Of a stretch of DNA of 64,000 bases, positions 23,350 through 34,927 are shown piece after piece; within the stretch, counting starts at the first letter, position 1, and each line of letters opens with the position of its first letter. This DNA comes from Podocnemis expansa. Taxonomy: Eukaryota > Chordata > Testudines > Podocnemididae. Position numbers and translations under genes: made by a program. The stretch spans positions 989,834 to 1,053,833 of the forward strand of contig ML682126.1 of the NCBI GenBank assembly GCA_007922195.1, given 5' to 3'. Under the pieces are notes generated by a model that saw only the letters and a program-made list of their open reading frames with translations, was not told where the DNA came from and searched no databases.

Positions 23350-23835
23350 AGGCTATGTTCACGTATAGAGCTTGTTTTGAAAAAAGTTAATTCAAAATAA
23401 GTTATTTTGAAATAAAATCATTATTTCAAATTCACTTAAATTGAAATAAGCAAAAACCTAAAATCAAAATAGCAAGTCCAGATACAGGACTTGCTATTTT
23501 GAATCAGGAGAGGGGCAGCATGAGAGGTATGGCAACATGGCCCCTTGCTGGGCCACACCCCCACCCAATGTACAGAAAAAGGAAGGCACCCTGGGAAGGA
23601 GAAGGACAAAAGTGTTAAATCAAAATAACGGTTATTTTGAAATAACACATCCGAACAGCATTATTTTGAAACAACTGTATCAAAATAATGGCTATTTATC
23701 TTTCGTTCTAGGTTTTACTATTTTGAAATAAGGTTCATCATTTCACAATAAAGAAATATCGCTCAGGCATCACATTCTTTAAATCAAAACAATGGTTGTT
23801 GTTTCAATTTAAAAACTATGCATGAACACACCCAG
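23350..23835. mobile_element. Harbinger-like MITE
   Basis: The left end 'GGCTATGTTCACG' and the right end (reverse complement TCTGGGTGTGTTCATG) resemble those of 11656-12286. The flanking TAA triplet, at about 23347-23349 and 23836-23838, fits a PIF/Harbinger target duplication. The centre, with 'aggacttgctattttga' and 'aggagaggggcagcatg', also appears inside the MITE at 33307-34188, which ties the two to one group. It has no coding capacity. Confidence 0.7.
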
Positions 23836-24000
23836 ATAAAATACTGTTTGAAAAAGTGTGTGTGTGGGGGGGGTCTTCCATAAAAGAGTATAACACGGAT
23901 GTAATCAGTGATCAACTGATAAAAGCTGCATATGTTGAACTTGTTAATTATTCTATTTACATTACACAAAGTATCCCTTAGGATGACCATTACTTTATGG

Positions 24001-24419
24001 GCACATCTACACGCACAGTTTTATTTTGAAATCAGTCCTTTCGAAAGGACTGATTTTGAAATAAAACCCTTATTTTGAAAGAGCTCCTTTCGAAATAGGG
24101 AAAACCACGTGATTGCAATGGCCGTTATTTCGAAACGGATATTTCGAAATAACACCAATTGGACCGCTGTTTTGAACCATTGTTTCAAAACAGTGTTGTT
24201 TCGAAACAACAGGTCTAAAGGCATTATTTCAAAATATCCGTTTTGAAATAACGGCCGTTTCGAGGGGGGGCAGGTTTTACTTTTTCGGAAAGACGATCCT
24301 TATTTCGAAAGGACAAGGTCTGTCCTTTCGAAATAAGGAAACATCATGTAGACCAATTTTTTTTATTTCAAAATAACGGGTGTTATTTCAAAATAAAAGA
24401 GCCATGTAGACGTGCCCCA
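24001..24419. mobile_element. Long-palindrome MITE
   Basis: The element starts 'gggcacatctacacg' and ends with the reverse complement of 'ggggcacgtctacatgg'. Between the ends, TTATTTCGAAA and TTTCGAAATAA blocks recur in mirrored order, so most of the 420 bp could fold on itself. TTA and TAA flank it, which is close to a Harbinger target but not an exact duplication. Confidence 0.6.
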
Positions 24420-24638
24420 TAACTATGCTAAAATCTTTATTGCTGCCTGCTTTAAATTAAGCCTAAGCTTCTAAAGGTTCTTTTTTTTTTCTGTCAATCT
24501 TCCTTCCTACTTTTATTCATTAATATTCAAATAGTTTGGGACAATAATCTCAGGGTACATGGTCACATAAAGGAAGTCAGGGGAAACTAGAGTAAATTCA
24601 GGAGACACTGTTCTGTGTCAGAGCTGGACACCTTATAT

Positions 24639-26400
24639 CAGACATGGCCAAACTGCATCTCATGAGCCGCATGCGGCTCTTTAAAGAAACACTGAGGCTC
24701 CCAGGAGCGCATGGCAGGGAAGGGTGGCATGGCGGGAGCCAGGGGGGAGAAATTTGCAATGGTCGGGGACAGCAGAGAGACAGCGGCATGGTGAGAGCCG
24801 GCAGGGGAGGAATAGCATGGTGAGAGCCAGCAGAAAAAGCAGCATGCTCAGAGCTGGGGGAGGGGCAGCATTGTGAGAGCCTGCAGGGAAAAGCAATGTT
24901 CTCATTTAGCTGCAAAGACAAGCACTCATAGTAAGTAAATGTCAGATTCTTAAGTCCATTGAACAAGTGTGCCTGAGACATCAGTATGTCATCAGTTTGC
25001 AGAAGGAATTGCTAGTGCATTTATTTTATAAGAAAATTTTAATTAATTAATTAATATAAGTAAGTCAATTACCAAGATAATTTACATTCACTGCAAAGTT
25101 CAATAGCAGCACTATACTTCCACTGATTAAATAGCATTCAACATGTATTAATTTTTCTTTGTTGTATACCAGTAGTCAAAAGCCATTTATATTTCAGTGC
25201 AGTCTTCATGAATGACTCTATAGGTATCTGAGCTCATTAGACAAGAGAGTAATTGTTGTGAAGGGCTGAGGATGGAAAACTGTGTTGTAAACTTTCTGAA
25301 AAAAAAATCTCTCACCAATAAAGATTTTACTTTGTATTATAAAAACCAAATAATGATATTTAGAATTTATACAGGGCCTGACCCCAAACTGAATAAACTC
25401 AGTGGGATTTTTTTCTATAGTATCTTCTGTGCATGGACTCCAAAGCACTTACTGAAACAGGCTCTGATCTTGCACTTTACATCCCCATAAATTCTCATTG
25501 ATCTGTTGTGATTCTGAACAGTTGAACAGGTGTCCTTGTCTGCATCTCTTCACAAGATTAAAACAAAAGCAGTGTTTTCCCTTACTATTGCTCTCATTTT
25601 AAAACTAATTGTCTCTCATTGAGTCCTCAAACCATGTGTCTTCACTGTCCATGAGTATTTTAGTGAACAAGTTTACTGGCAGAAATATTGGCAGTGAAGT
25701 GGGGTCATGGTCGGGACCAGGGTGGGGTGGGGGGGCTGAAGTGCAGCATGGTTGGGGAGAGCAGAGAAGCAGCAGCGTGGTAAGAGACGTCAGGGAACCA
25801 GCAACAGGGGTGGGGGAGGGAAGCGTGACATGGTCAGAGAAGCCACAGCATGTTTAGATTTTCTCACGGGTCCTAGTGCAGCGTACTTTTTGTTAAAATA
25901 AAATCATGTTTTACAAGTCCTAAACATGATGTGCAATACTAAGAAATGAAACTGCAAAGGAGAAAAGTATAAAACTGAACGTAGATTACTTTCAATTTTT
26001 GCAACAATTTACTGCTGTGAAGCATCATATTCCACAATGAAATTCAAAACATTGTGCAATACTTACAGATCAGCATCTGAGCTTTTACCTAATGCATCGA
26101 CAAGTTACTTCCCAGATTTTAAGAAAACTTGCCACAAGCCTGTAGTGTTCTACATCTAGTGACAGCTAAGTTTTTACTGTATAGGCCTAGTTTCATAGTA
26201 ATCTTAAATAATTATAGTATCTGACATTAGTAGGATCAATATTTGCCCAATTTTATGATAAAATTAAAGTATGCAATGAATTTTAAGCTTAGTAATTTTG
26301 GAGTAAGTAAAAATATGTGGCTATACACCTCAGTGCGGCTCTCAAAGGCTTAATAATTGACTTGTGCGGCTCTTGAGTTCCATAAGTTCGGCCACCCCTG
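24639..26400. mobile_element. Non-autonomous hAT transposon (1762 bp)
   Basis: Ends are CAGACATGGCCAAACT at 24639 and, reversed, CAGGGGTGGCCGAACT at 26400. Subterminal 'gagccgca' blocks occur at both ends. Flanks 'ccttatat' (24631-24638) and 'ctttatat' (26401-26408) agree at 7 of 8 bases, the expected hAT 8-bp duplication. The interior has two purine-rich tandem arrays with units of about 27-32 bp beginning 'gcatggtgagagcc' (24720-24900 and 25690-25860). No transposase frame is present. It sits 17 bp before the start codon of the OR fragment at 26417. Confidence 0.8.
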
Positions 26401-26416
26401 CTTTATATCCTATACC

Positions 26417-26600
26417 ATGTCAGATTCCAACACAACCAACTTCAACCAAACCCTCCTCCTTCATCCTGTTGGCCAACCTTGGGATAGAGGTGGAACAGGT
26501 CTACCTCTCCAGGAAAAAACTATGTTCAATGCACATGTTGGAAACCACAGAATTAAAGCCATCTTGGCATGTGCTGTGCCAGCTGGACCATTTAGTGACA
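26417..26600 (+). pseudogene. Class I olfactory receptor N-terminal fragment
   Basis: An ATG at 26417 opens 'MSDSNTTNFNQT', nearly the same N-terminus as the ORs at 28332 and 51274 (MSD.NMTNFIN). A frameshift follows, and the other frame reads 'SFILLANLGIEVEQVYLS', the counterpart of the 'ILLGIPGLEAA.VWIS' region. Similarity fades by about 26590, before TM1 is complete. It is on the plus strand. A hAT element was inserted immediately upstream of its start codon. No product is expected. Confidence 0.7.
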
Positions 26601-26965
26601 GGTAGTACAACTTATTCACTCACGTTTGTTTCTGTGAACAATCTGTTTTCTGTCTTTTGGCTCATGCTCCTTCTGCTAAGGAACAGGGGACTGGGGCAGA
26701 GGCTTCTGTCTATAAAAGGAATGGTTATTTAAGGTTATCAGCAAAAAGCAATACTTTGTCTAGGCAGAGGAAAGGAGTAACTATTTCTCTACAGGATCAC
26801 TGCACAGGGGGGCTTGGAAGAAATGAAACTTCCATAGGAGAGGGAACCAGAGATTTACTATGGGCGGGTTATTGAAATTCACAATAACTGGATGAGTTGG
26901 AGAGACAGAAGAATCTAGGAGAGAGGAATATGGGTGGCATTGAACCGCTGTTTGTAGGGCTATGC
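26601..26965. other. No feature recognised
   Basis: Sequence between the OR fragment and the start of the B/C homology. No coding or repeat structure was seen. Confidence 0.4.
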
Positions 26966-27386
26966 ATCTACTTGGAACAGCAAAAGGGACATCCAGATCT
27001 TAGAAAAAGAAACAGAACAACTCCACACTATTCCCTCCCTCACTGTGCTCAGAAGCCTAGAGCACCTTTTGCAGCATGGTCTGAGCTTGTAAGGGTGTCA
27101 AGAATCCAACTCCTGCAACTCATGCCTTCTCCTCCAGTTGCAATCCTTGCTGTACTGCAACGATAGCCCTGCAAACAGAGAGTTCCCCTAACTTCCTTTG
27201 GGCCTCTCCCCTGCCCCAAAGTTTTCTGTCTCCCTGACTCATCCAGTCACTGCATTTTTAAGGGCAGAGAAGGGTTTAATATTGCTTTGATGCTGTGTAA
27301 GTGATCTAGAAAGGAGGGACCTCACTAGGACACCAGTCAACTCTCCAAGAAACAATACCTGAGAGCCAGAGCATCATGAAACAATG

Positions 27387-28332
27387 CTAGGTGCCTTTGC
27401 AAGTTAAGACCTGGAGCAGTCTGTTCCGGATCTGTTTGGTACACAGCCCATAAATGATGGGATTTAGCATGGGAGGAATGAGGAGGTACACATTGGCAAT
27501 GATGATGTGGAAATGCAGAGGAATGTTGTGACCGAACCTGTGTGCCAGGAAGGAGAAGAGAGCTGGGATGTAAAAAGCTAAGATGAGACAAAGATGGGAG
27601 CCGCAGGTACCAAAAGTCTTGAACCGGGACTCCTGTGGGGAGACGAAATATTGCCCTGAGGATCTGAGTATAGAAAAAAATGATAAAGAAAACATCTGGG
27701 CCTCTCACTGAAAATGCCACAAAGAGGCCATAGTAGCTGCTGCTGATGATGTCGGTGCAAGCAAGCTTCACCACAGCTATGTGCTCACAATATGTGTGAG
27801 CAATGATGTTGGTTCTACAGTAGGGCCATCTCCTAGCCAGAAAAACATGGGGCAGTACAAGCAGAACTCCCCGCAGCAGCACAGAAAGGCCAATCTTGGC
27901 CACCAGGGACTTTGTCAGGATGGTGGAATGTCTTAGGGGATCACAGATGGCCACATAGTGATCAAAAGCCAGGGCCACAAAGATACCTGATTCCACCACT
28001 GTGAAGCAGTTAATGCAGTACATCTGAGTGAGGCAAGCACTGAAATCTATCTTCCTGGAATCAAACCAGAAGATGCTCAGCATTTTGGGCAGGATACATG
28101 TAGGCAGGACCATGTCAGTGACAGCCAGCATGCAGAGGAAATAGTACATGGGCGTATGGAGGCTCTGCTCCATCCTCACGATGAACAGGATGGTGAAGTT
28201 CCCGATCATGGCTGTGACATACATTGCACAGAGGGGTATGGAGATCCAGACACGTGCTGCCTCCAGGCCAGGAATGCCCAGCAGGATGAAGGAGGAGGGG
28301 TTGATAAAGTTGGTCATGTTGGAATCTGACAT
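27387..28332 (-). pseudogene. Class I olfactory receptor pseudogene (unit B)
   Basis: From ATG at 28332 the frame matches the intact receptor at 51274 through TM1 (GN), TM2 (PMYYFLCMLAVTD), TM3, TM4 and TM5 up to 'IFRLPT' (residue 233). Near 27634 it has a 2-nt deletion relative to unit C ('ccccaccaagg' in C, 'ccccacagg' here), which shifts the frame. The remainder (TM6 'TCGSHL', TM7 'NPIIYG') continues in another frame to a stop at 27387. The DRY motif after TM3 reads DHY, which would impair G-protein coupling even without the frameshift. The shifted product would lack TM6 and TM7. The reading frame is otherwise well kept, so inactivation looks recent. Confidence 0.92.
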
Positions 28333-30590
28333 GGCGAAGGTAGAAGGACTCCAGTTGTGAGCCAGAAGAATGTCTCGTGGATGAACTGCAGGTTGTCCTG
28401 CCCTCCTTTACATGGCCAGGATCTTGGAAGATTGTTGGAGTGTAAATCCCTAGATGAAGTTTCAGTGTTAAAATAAGACAATACATGCAGGAAGTTAGGC
28501 TGTTTGTAGGGAAAGCATGTAACCTTTTATTTATTGTTAATATAAATTTAATAGTACTGTAATATGAAATCTGTGGTTTCAGCTCTGGTGGCTGCAGACT
28601 CATGATCACAAATTATCTTGTGATAGTTTAAGATTGAGAGTGACAGGAACCTATACATTTTAAGGAACACAGGCTGTCACAGAAACAAGGTCTGTTACCT
28701 CCTATCATTTTTTTGAAAGTTATCAACAAGGTTAGGAATGCCAGATGGCACATACAACTCCTAAATTGATGAATATGCAAGCTACAGGTAGTGATATACT
28801 TGTAGCTAGACTTAGGGTGCAGTACATTTCTCATGTATTGATCATCATTTTGGGATGATTTCTACTGGAGTTTCCAGTTAGGAAAGTCAATTTTCCAAAT
28901 CTCACCATTTTCTTTTTATGCTACGATTTATGGGTATGCCTATATATATATGCATATCTGTCAAAAATTGAGTCCTCTTTACTTTTTGGTCTGATGTTCC
29001 CTAAAACATGAGGTACTCCTTTTCCCTAGTTGCTGTGCTTAGTTCATTTTGAGTTTATTACCATTGATACACAACCTGTACCTGATGGAGAAGGCACGTA
29101 TTAGAGAGAGAGGTGATTGTAGAGCTTTTGGGGTATTTACATTTGTTCTTACAGCATTTCCCCCCCCACACACACACACAGTTGCATACTTCCTACATCT
29201 TTACCTTTAATCTTGTGACATCAGGCTATTCTTTGGGTCACACTTTTGTCAGCTGTCTCCCCCCCCTCCCCCCAATGGCTGAAATAGGTAAGCTAAAACT
29301 TCCAGTTCTCAACCTTTAGATTTGACATTTCATGCCTCCTTATTTAGATACATAATATATAATTATTCTTTCTTACTAATCATCAGTCTTATACTTCTAT
29401 AATTTGACCATTGAATTCCATTTAGCTTTCAGTGAGCATCTTTGATATGACATGTTTGTTAACCATAACATTACATGAGAAATGAAGGAAAAAAGGAAAG
29501 TCCTGTCCACAGCCAAGTTTGTCGCTTATCACATGTGCAAAAAGAGATTCAGAGACATGAATTATAAGGAACTGACTTGTTTTATCTTTGAAGTTGTCCC
29601 CTCAGTCTTTGATTCCTACATGTTGTGGTGTGGGAGATGCAAAGGTAGTCCAAGAGGAAACAGCAATGTGGCTACTGGTTATCCATTAGTGTTCCTCAGT
29701 GTAACTCAACAAAGGGTAAAGAGTCCATGACACTGGGAGTTTCCCATTAACCCTCAAAGGTGCTGAAAATCTGGCAATGAAAGAAACTCATTTTTTCCAT
29801 AAGACATGTGGCAGGTGGAAATATCACAGCTAGAACAAAAAGGAACACATTTCCTGTGGCAGAAAATAACCTAAATGTCATTGCTGGCAAGTCTATTAAA
29901 AGACCTCCTTTGTGCTCTTGTGGCCATGTTTGGATGCCAAAGGAATGGAATGAAGAATAGTCAGGCAATACATGCTGTTTTGGTCACACACTATCCTTAA
30001 TATATACAGCAGATATAAAGTAGTTTTCTAAGGATAGATTTGAGAAGATTCCCATATGGGGAGAGACACAATAAAGTGGGGAAAAAATGAGTTATTTTAG
30101 AACTGATTAGTAGAAAGCCAAAATGCCAGAATTCCCCACTCAGCAAAGTGAATAAATTGAGATAAAAACACATTTATTGGCAAAATGGAGAGTAATAAGG
30201 TAGGAAAAGCAATATATAATGTAGGGAAAAGCAGAAAACAATTGAACTGTAAGGAGAGGGTAAAGACATCAGGGAAAAATCCACATTTGGAAGGGCTAAG
30301 GATTAAAACAGAGGTTCCTAGATAAATTAAAAACAAACAAACAAAAAAACCAAAAATTCTAGAAGAGTTATAAGTCAGCTACCAGAAGGAGAAAGATAAA
30401 TTGTTAATGCTGCATGGACAATAGGTGAGTTTATAGATATTTCTGTTATCTGCAAGGAAAGAAGTAGTCTGATGCATTCATACCACATGAGGTTATGAAA
30501 TAATTCCATGTACATTAGCCATATAGGTGGGTATTAAAAGGCATCTTTTTAAAAAGACTGAACCTGTTTTAAAAGGCTTTTTAAAAATTC
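28333..30590. other. Unit B spacer upstream of the OR
   Basis: Non-coding DNA conserved with 51275-53270 of unit C. It would contain the 5' untranslated region and promoter of the receptor, but I see no motif I can assign. A short CA run lies near 29165-29182 and C-rich runs near 29160 and 29260. Confidence 0.5.
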
Positions 30591-30599
30591 CCACCAGTG

Positions 30600-32330
30600 A
30601 GTAAAAGAGATGACTGAAAACATCTTTTGGCCCACTTATAAAAATAGTTAATAAATCATGAAATTTTGGGGAAATTGCAGAAATCTGGCAAAGAGCTAAT
30701 AGATTGCCAAAATTTCAAAAGGGTATGCAGGATGATCCAGGTCACAACAGGTTGGTTAGATTTGCATCAGTCCTGAGCAGAACAAAGGAATAGATGATAT
30801 GGGATTAAAACAAAATAAAATTAAAGTGTAGTAGTATTACTAAAACCCATGAACAGATTTTGTGGAAAATAGGCCTAATGAATAAACCCCATTTCATCCT
30901 TTAATGATAGGAGAAGTTTGGCTTATCTGAGAAACTGCAAAGATAGAACAGACTTCAGTTTCTGTGAGGCATTTGATTTAGTAGAGCAAATCACTGAGAT
31001 AAAAAAAATAGTATGTGATAACAATAGAGTACATGTTAAATAGAGTAAAACTTGCTAATAGAAACTGATCAGAAAGCAGGTGTGAATGGAGCTGTGTCTA
31101 GTGAAGTTCTGAAGGTATCAGAATAGGGGGCTATACATCTGTAACCAATGATCCTGATAAAGATTTTGAGGTCAGACTGGCCAAGCAACTCTTTGTGAGC
31201 TCCTAGTAATGCTGTGCACAGAAGGGCTATAGTGATCCAATGATGTCTAAAAGGGAGTTATCAATGGGAAGAGGAGAAAGGGTGCTATCTCTGTACATGA
31301 TATTGGTGAAACTAATACTGGAATACTATGTAAAGTTTTAGTGTCCTCATTTTAAAAGGATGTTGAAAAGACTCAAAAAATTATCCAAGGGCCAGAGACA
31401 ATGCTGTTCAGTGAGAGACTTCGAGAGCTAATTTTGTTAGTTTTTTAAAAGACAGTTAAGAGGCACCAAGAGTTTTTTTTTTTAAAAAAAAACTTCTTTG
31501 AAAGAAAACTTTGAGTAATAAGAGGCTGTTTTTATGAAGCAGAGAAAAGCAGAGCAAAACCATTTAGCTGGGTGCCAAAGCCTGAAAAAAATTCTAAATG
31601 AAATAAGGATCAACTGTTTAATGCTTAGGGTGATTAATGGTTGGAAAAATCTTGAAGGGACCTGGTGGATTCCTCAATGTTTCATGTTCCACATAAATAC
31701 TGTATTCTTTTGGATGATATACTTGGTACACTAAACATGGCAACGGGAGGGACTCTCCAATTGTCGTAGGTAATCTATATCTCAGGATATGTTAGATAGC
31801 TGAATGAAAGGATTACGCTATCAAACTCATGCTGTCCATAGTGAAGGTTTGGCTGGTACAGCTATGTCTATAAGTGATGTGGATTCTTCACTGTTGCAAA
31901 AAGAGCAAAGGTTATTTTGGGTTTCATTAACAGGGCTGTAGCCCGGGAGTCACGGGAGAGGTTAATGCCTCTTTGCCCCACATTGATTAGTGCTCAGTTT
32001 AGGTCACCAGTTTATGGAAAGGATGTGGGGAAATGGGAAGGATTTTGAAATGAGCGACAAAGATGCTCAAAGGATGGAATAGAAACTTCATCAACAACAG
32101 CTGAAAGAAATGGTTATCTATGGTTTGGAAAAGAAGAGAGTGAGTGAAAACATGACAATGACCTTCAGGTACTTGAAAGTCTATAGTAAAGAAATGATGG
32201 TGTGAATTGTTGGGGTTTTTGTTTGTTTGTTTTTTTCCCTCTCTCCTGCCAGCAAGGGCAGAAGAAGGAGCAACAGGTTCAAAGTACAGCTTGACAGGTT
32301 TACAGTAAACCTCAGGAAGAAGTGATGGGG
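30600..32330 (+). repeat. Decayed CR1-type LINE remnants in unit B
   Basis: Two successive 3' pieces can be read. The first has an RT-like 'FCEAFDLVEQI' (about 30965) and 'LVKLILEYYVKF' (about 31310). The second begins near 31900 with a 'LGCI.RA'-like start and CR1 C-terminal traces to about 32300. All frames are broken. Equivalent remnants are in units A and C, so they are ancestral to the duplication. Confidence 0.55.
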
Positions 32331-33105
32331 TACCTGTGAATGCTGAGACTGAAGTGTCTTCCTTGGAAATCCCTCTCAGATAGCTGTGTCTCACACCTCT
32401 CTCACACCAGCTTCTGGTACAACACCCCACACCAAAGGCTAACAAAGGAGAAACGTCCCAGGCAGGGTGGAAATATCTTTACAATATAGCTCTGGGAAAT
32501 CCCAGTGGGGTTCCCAGACCTGGACACAGGAGACACTAGTCAATATCTCACTTTCCATGTCTGCACTTTTGTGTTATTTATCCCTCTGTAGGAGCAAACA
32601 GTAATTAAGGCTCCTTCCCACAAGGACTAGAGAACTCCCAGGCTCTCTGCTGCATCAGAGGAACTGACTGCTGAGTGTACGTGTGTCTATGTAACCATTA
32701 TGGTGAATTACTCAAAAAAGGAGAGATAATGGTCAGTCTCCAAAGGGTTTGATACCCTGTCGATGCCTGGGATGGCTGGATAGCTGACAGACAGCCATCT
32801 CTGGAGAAAAATGACTGAAGACATGAACATTTTCTGTAGACACACAGGTTATCACTAAGAGATTAGAGATCAATAATTCTGTCTAGAGATATTTTGTTAG
32901 TCTGTGTGTCTTGAGATATTAGGTCAAAAAGCTTGTAATGGTCAAAGTCCATGTCATCACCCCAGATAAATTTATCCACCAAATTTGTTTTATCCTAAAA
33001 AATCAAATCACATTGGTGTGACATATAGAGGAAGCTAGGGGAGGTGTGCACTGATAAACAGCTGACCTGCCCCACCACCCCCACCAGGGAGATGGCTGCT
33101 TCTGA
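32331..33105. other. Conserved spacer shared by units A, B and C
   Basis: A non-LINE block, from 'gtacctgtgaatgctgagac' to the 'tcaccccagata' region, present at 4160-4850, 32330-32960 and 54920-55570. No coding frame survives in all three. It resembles ordinary intergenic DNA or an unclassified old repeat. Confidence 0.5.
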
Positions 33106-33306
33106 CCGTGTTTCTTGTTACTAATGCTGCTGGAGCCTTCCTGGAGCAAACAACACTGTGGGAAAAAAACAGAAGAGGCAGATATAGTGCCCATCAATGA
33201 AAAGGGAAATAGGGCCAACTCAGTAAATTATTGGCCAGTCAGCTTAACCTCTGTGCAAGAAAAAATAATCAAATAATTAAGGAATCAATTAGCAAACATC
33301 TGGAAG

Positions 33307-34188
33307 TCTATGTCTACATTTAAAAGGTTAGTTTGAATTTACTTGATTTGAACTAATGAATTTGAAATAATAATGATTAGTTTGACTTAAGATATATCAA
33401 ACTAACAGGCCCCCACTAGGAAAGCCAATTTGAAATAGCATGTCTATGGACAGGACTTGCTAGTTTGAATTAGGAGAGGGGCAGCATGGGGGTGTGGCAA
33501 CATGGCCCCCAGGAAGGACCAGGCACCCCCACTTGTGCCCAGCTCTGCCCCACTGGTCAGGAGTGGGGAAGGGAGGCACCATGCCTGGCTTGAGCCGTGC
33601 TGGCTTTGAGTGGGGAAGGGACCCTTGCACCCAGCTCAGGCTGCGCTGGCCCGGAGTGGGAAAGGGACCCCAGTGCCCAGCTTAAGCCACGTTGGCCCCC
33701 TGTGCCTGGCTCGAGCTGCAGTGGTTTGGCTGCCCCAGCTGGCCAGTACAGCTTGAGATGGGCACAGCGGTCCCTTCCCTGTGCCCAGGCAGCACAGCTT
33801 AAACCAGGCATGAGGGCCCCTTCTCTACCCCCATCAGGGCTGTGATAGCCAGGCACTGGGATCTCATGCCCTGCCCTGTCGGGCACTGGAGGCCAGGCAC
33901 TTCCAGAGTGCCATGCACCCTGGAAGGAAGATGGTCAAACCACATTAATTTGAATTAACAGTTATTTCAAATTAACATGGGTCCATTGGTTTAGTTGAAA
34001 GTAATAAATTCGAACTAACCCTTAGTGTGAATGTCAGTGAGGTTTTATAAATTCAAACTAGGCTTTCCTTAGTTCAAATTAAGGGAACTCCTTAGTTCAA
34101 ACTAATGAAAGCTAGTGTGGCCATCCACTAATTTTGTTCAGATTAAGCCTCCTTAATTCAAACTACATTGTAAGAGTAGACATAGCCA
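33307..34188. mobile_element. Harbinger-like MITE inserted in unit B
   Basis: Left end 'tctatgtctacat' and right end (reverse complement 'tggctatgtctact') form terminal inverted repeats. The triplet AAG flanks it (33304-33306 and 34189-34191). Unit C has uninterrupted 'atctggaagagaataagg' at 55902, giving the empty site. The arms contain TAGTTTGAATT/AATTCAAACTA repeats. The GC-rich centre (33420-33930) contains 'gaggggcagcatg', as in 23350-23835. No transposase is encoded. The GC-rich centre gives spurious open frames. Confidence 0.75.
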
Positions 34189-34294
34189 AAGGAATAATGA
34201 TTTAAGTGATTGTCAGCATGGATTTGCAATTAGCAAATCACATCAAACCAAACTGATAGCTCTCTGTGCTGGGCAACGAGCCTTGTGGATGCAG

Positions 34295-34510
34295 CAAAAC
34301 AAACAAGGAGTCGTGTGGCACTTTAAGACTAACAGATTAATGTTTTGCATGAGCTTTTGTGGGAGAAAAAACCACAGCAGATGAAGTGGGGTTTTTTCCC
34401 CCAAAAAAGCTCATGCGAAAAATAAATCTTTTACTCTTAAAGTGCAACACAACTCCTTGGTTTTTTTGCTGGACTAAACTAACACGGCTATCCGTTTGGA
34501 AACTGACAAG
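34295..34510. mobile_element. Foldback Cry I-like SINE, insertion 1 in unit B
   Basis: A plus-oriented SINE body and tail ('aaggagtcgtgtggca', 'aagactaacagatta', 'tgcatgagcttttgtggga') is joined to a minus-oriented copy ('agctcatgcgaaaaataaat', 'ctaacacggctatccgttt'). The whole unit lies between 'ttgtggatgcag' (34283-34294) and 'ttgtggatacaa' (34511-34522), a 12-bp target duplication. Unit C has a single 'ttgtggatacag' near 56003. One duplication around both halves means the inverted pair moved as a unit. Confidence 0.75.
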
Positions 34511-34743
34511 TTGTGGATACAACCTCGCACCATTTTCTCACTAACAAACAAGTGAAGTAAAGCCTGGAAGGAGCTATTATCAAATAGGTGACAAATTGAT
34601 TGGGTGGCCACTCCCAGAGAGTAGTTCTCAACAGTTCACAGTCATGCTGGAAGATTATAATGAGTGGAATACCACAGGGATCACGTCTGTTCAATATTTT
34701 CATCAATGATTTCGATGATGGCATAAAAAGTACACTTATAATG

Positions 34744-34927
34744 TTTCAAAGGGGTGGCTGTATTAATCTAGTTCAGTTAAAAAAAAAGGAGTCCTGTGGT
34801 ACTTAAAGACGAACAAATATATTAATTGTATGAGCTTGCGTGTGAAGTTGGATTTTCTCCCACAAAAGCTCATGCAATAAATATATTTGTTAGTCTCTAA
34901 GTGCCAGAGGACTCTTTGTTTGTTTTC
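34744..34927. mobile_element. Foldback Cry I-like SINE, insertion 2 in unit B
   Basis: A plus-oriented part ('aaggggtggctgtattaatc', 'ggagtcctgtggtac') is followed by a minus-oriented part ('aaaagctcatgcaataaata', 'gttagtctctaagtgcc'). The unit is bounded by 'cttataatg' (34735-34743) and 'cttatacag' (34928-34936), an imperfect 9-bp duplication. Unit C has one 'cttatgaag' near 56224 between the same flanks. It splits the CR1 reading frame just before its FADD motif. Confidence 0.75.

Noticed and set aside
11656..24419. Recurring TTTCGAAA motifs as possible operator sites
   Set aside because: They occur only within MITEs and pair across each element, so they are parts of inverted repeats, not independent regulatory sites.
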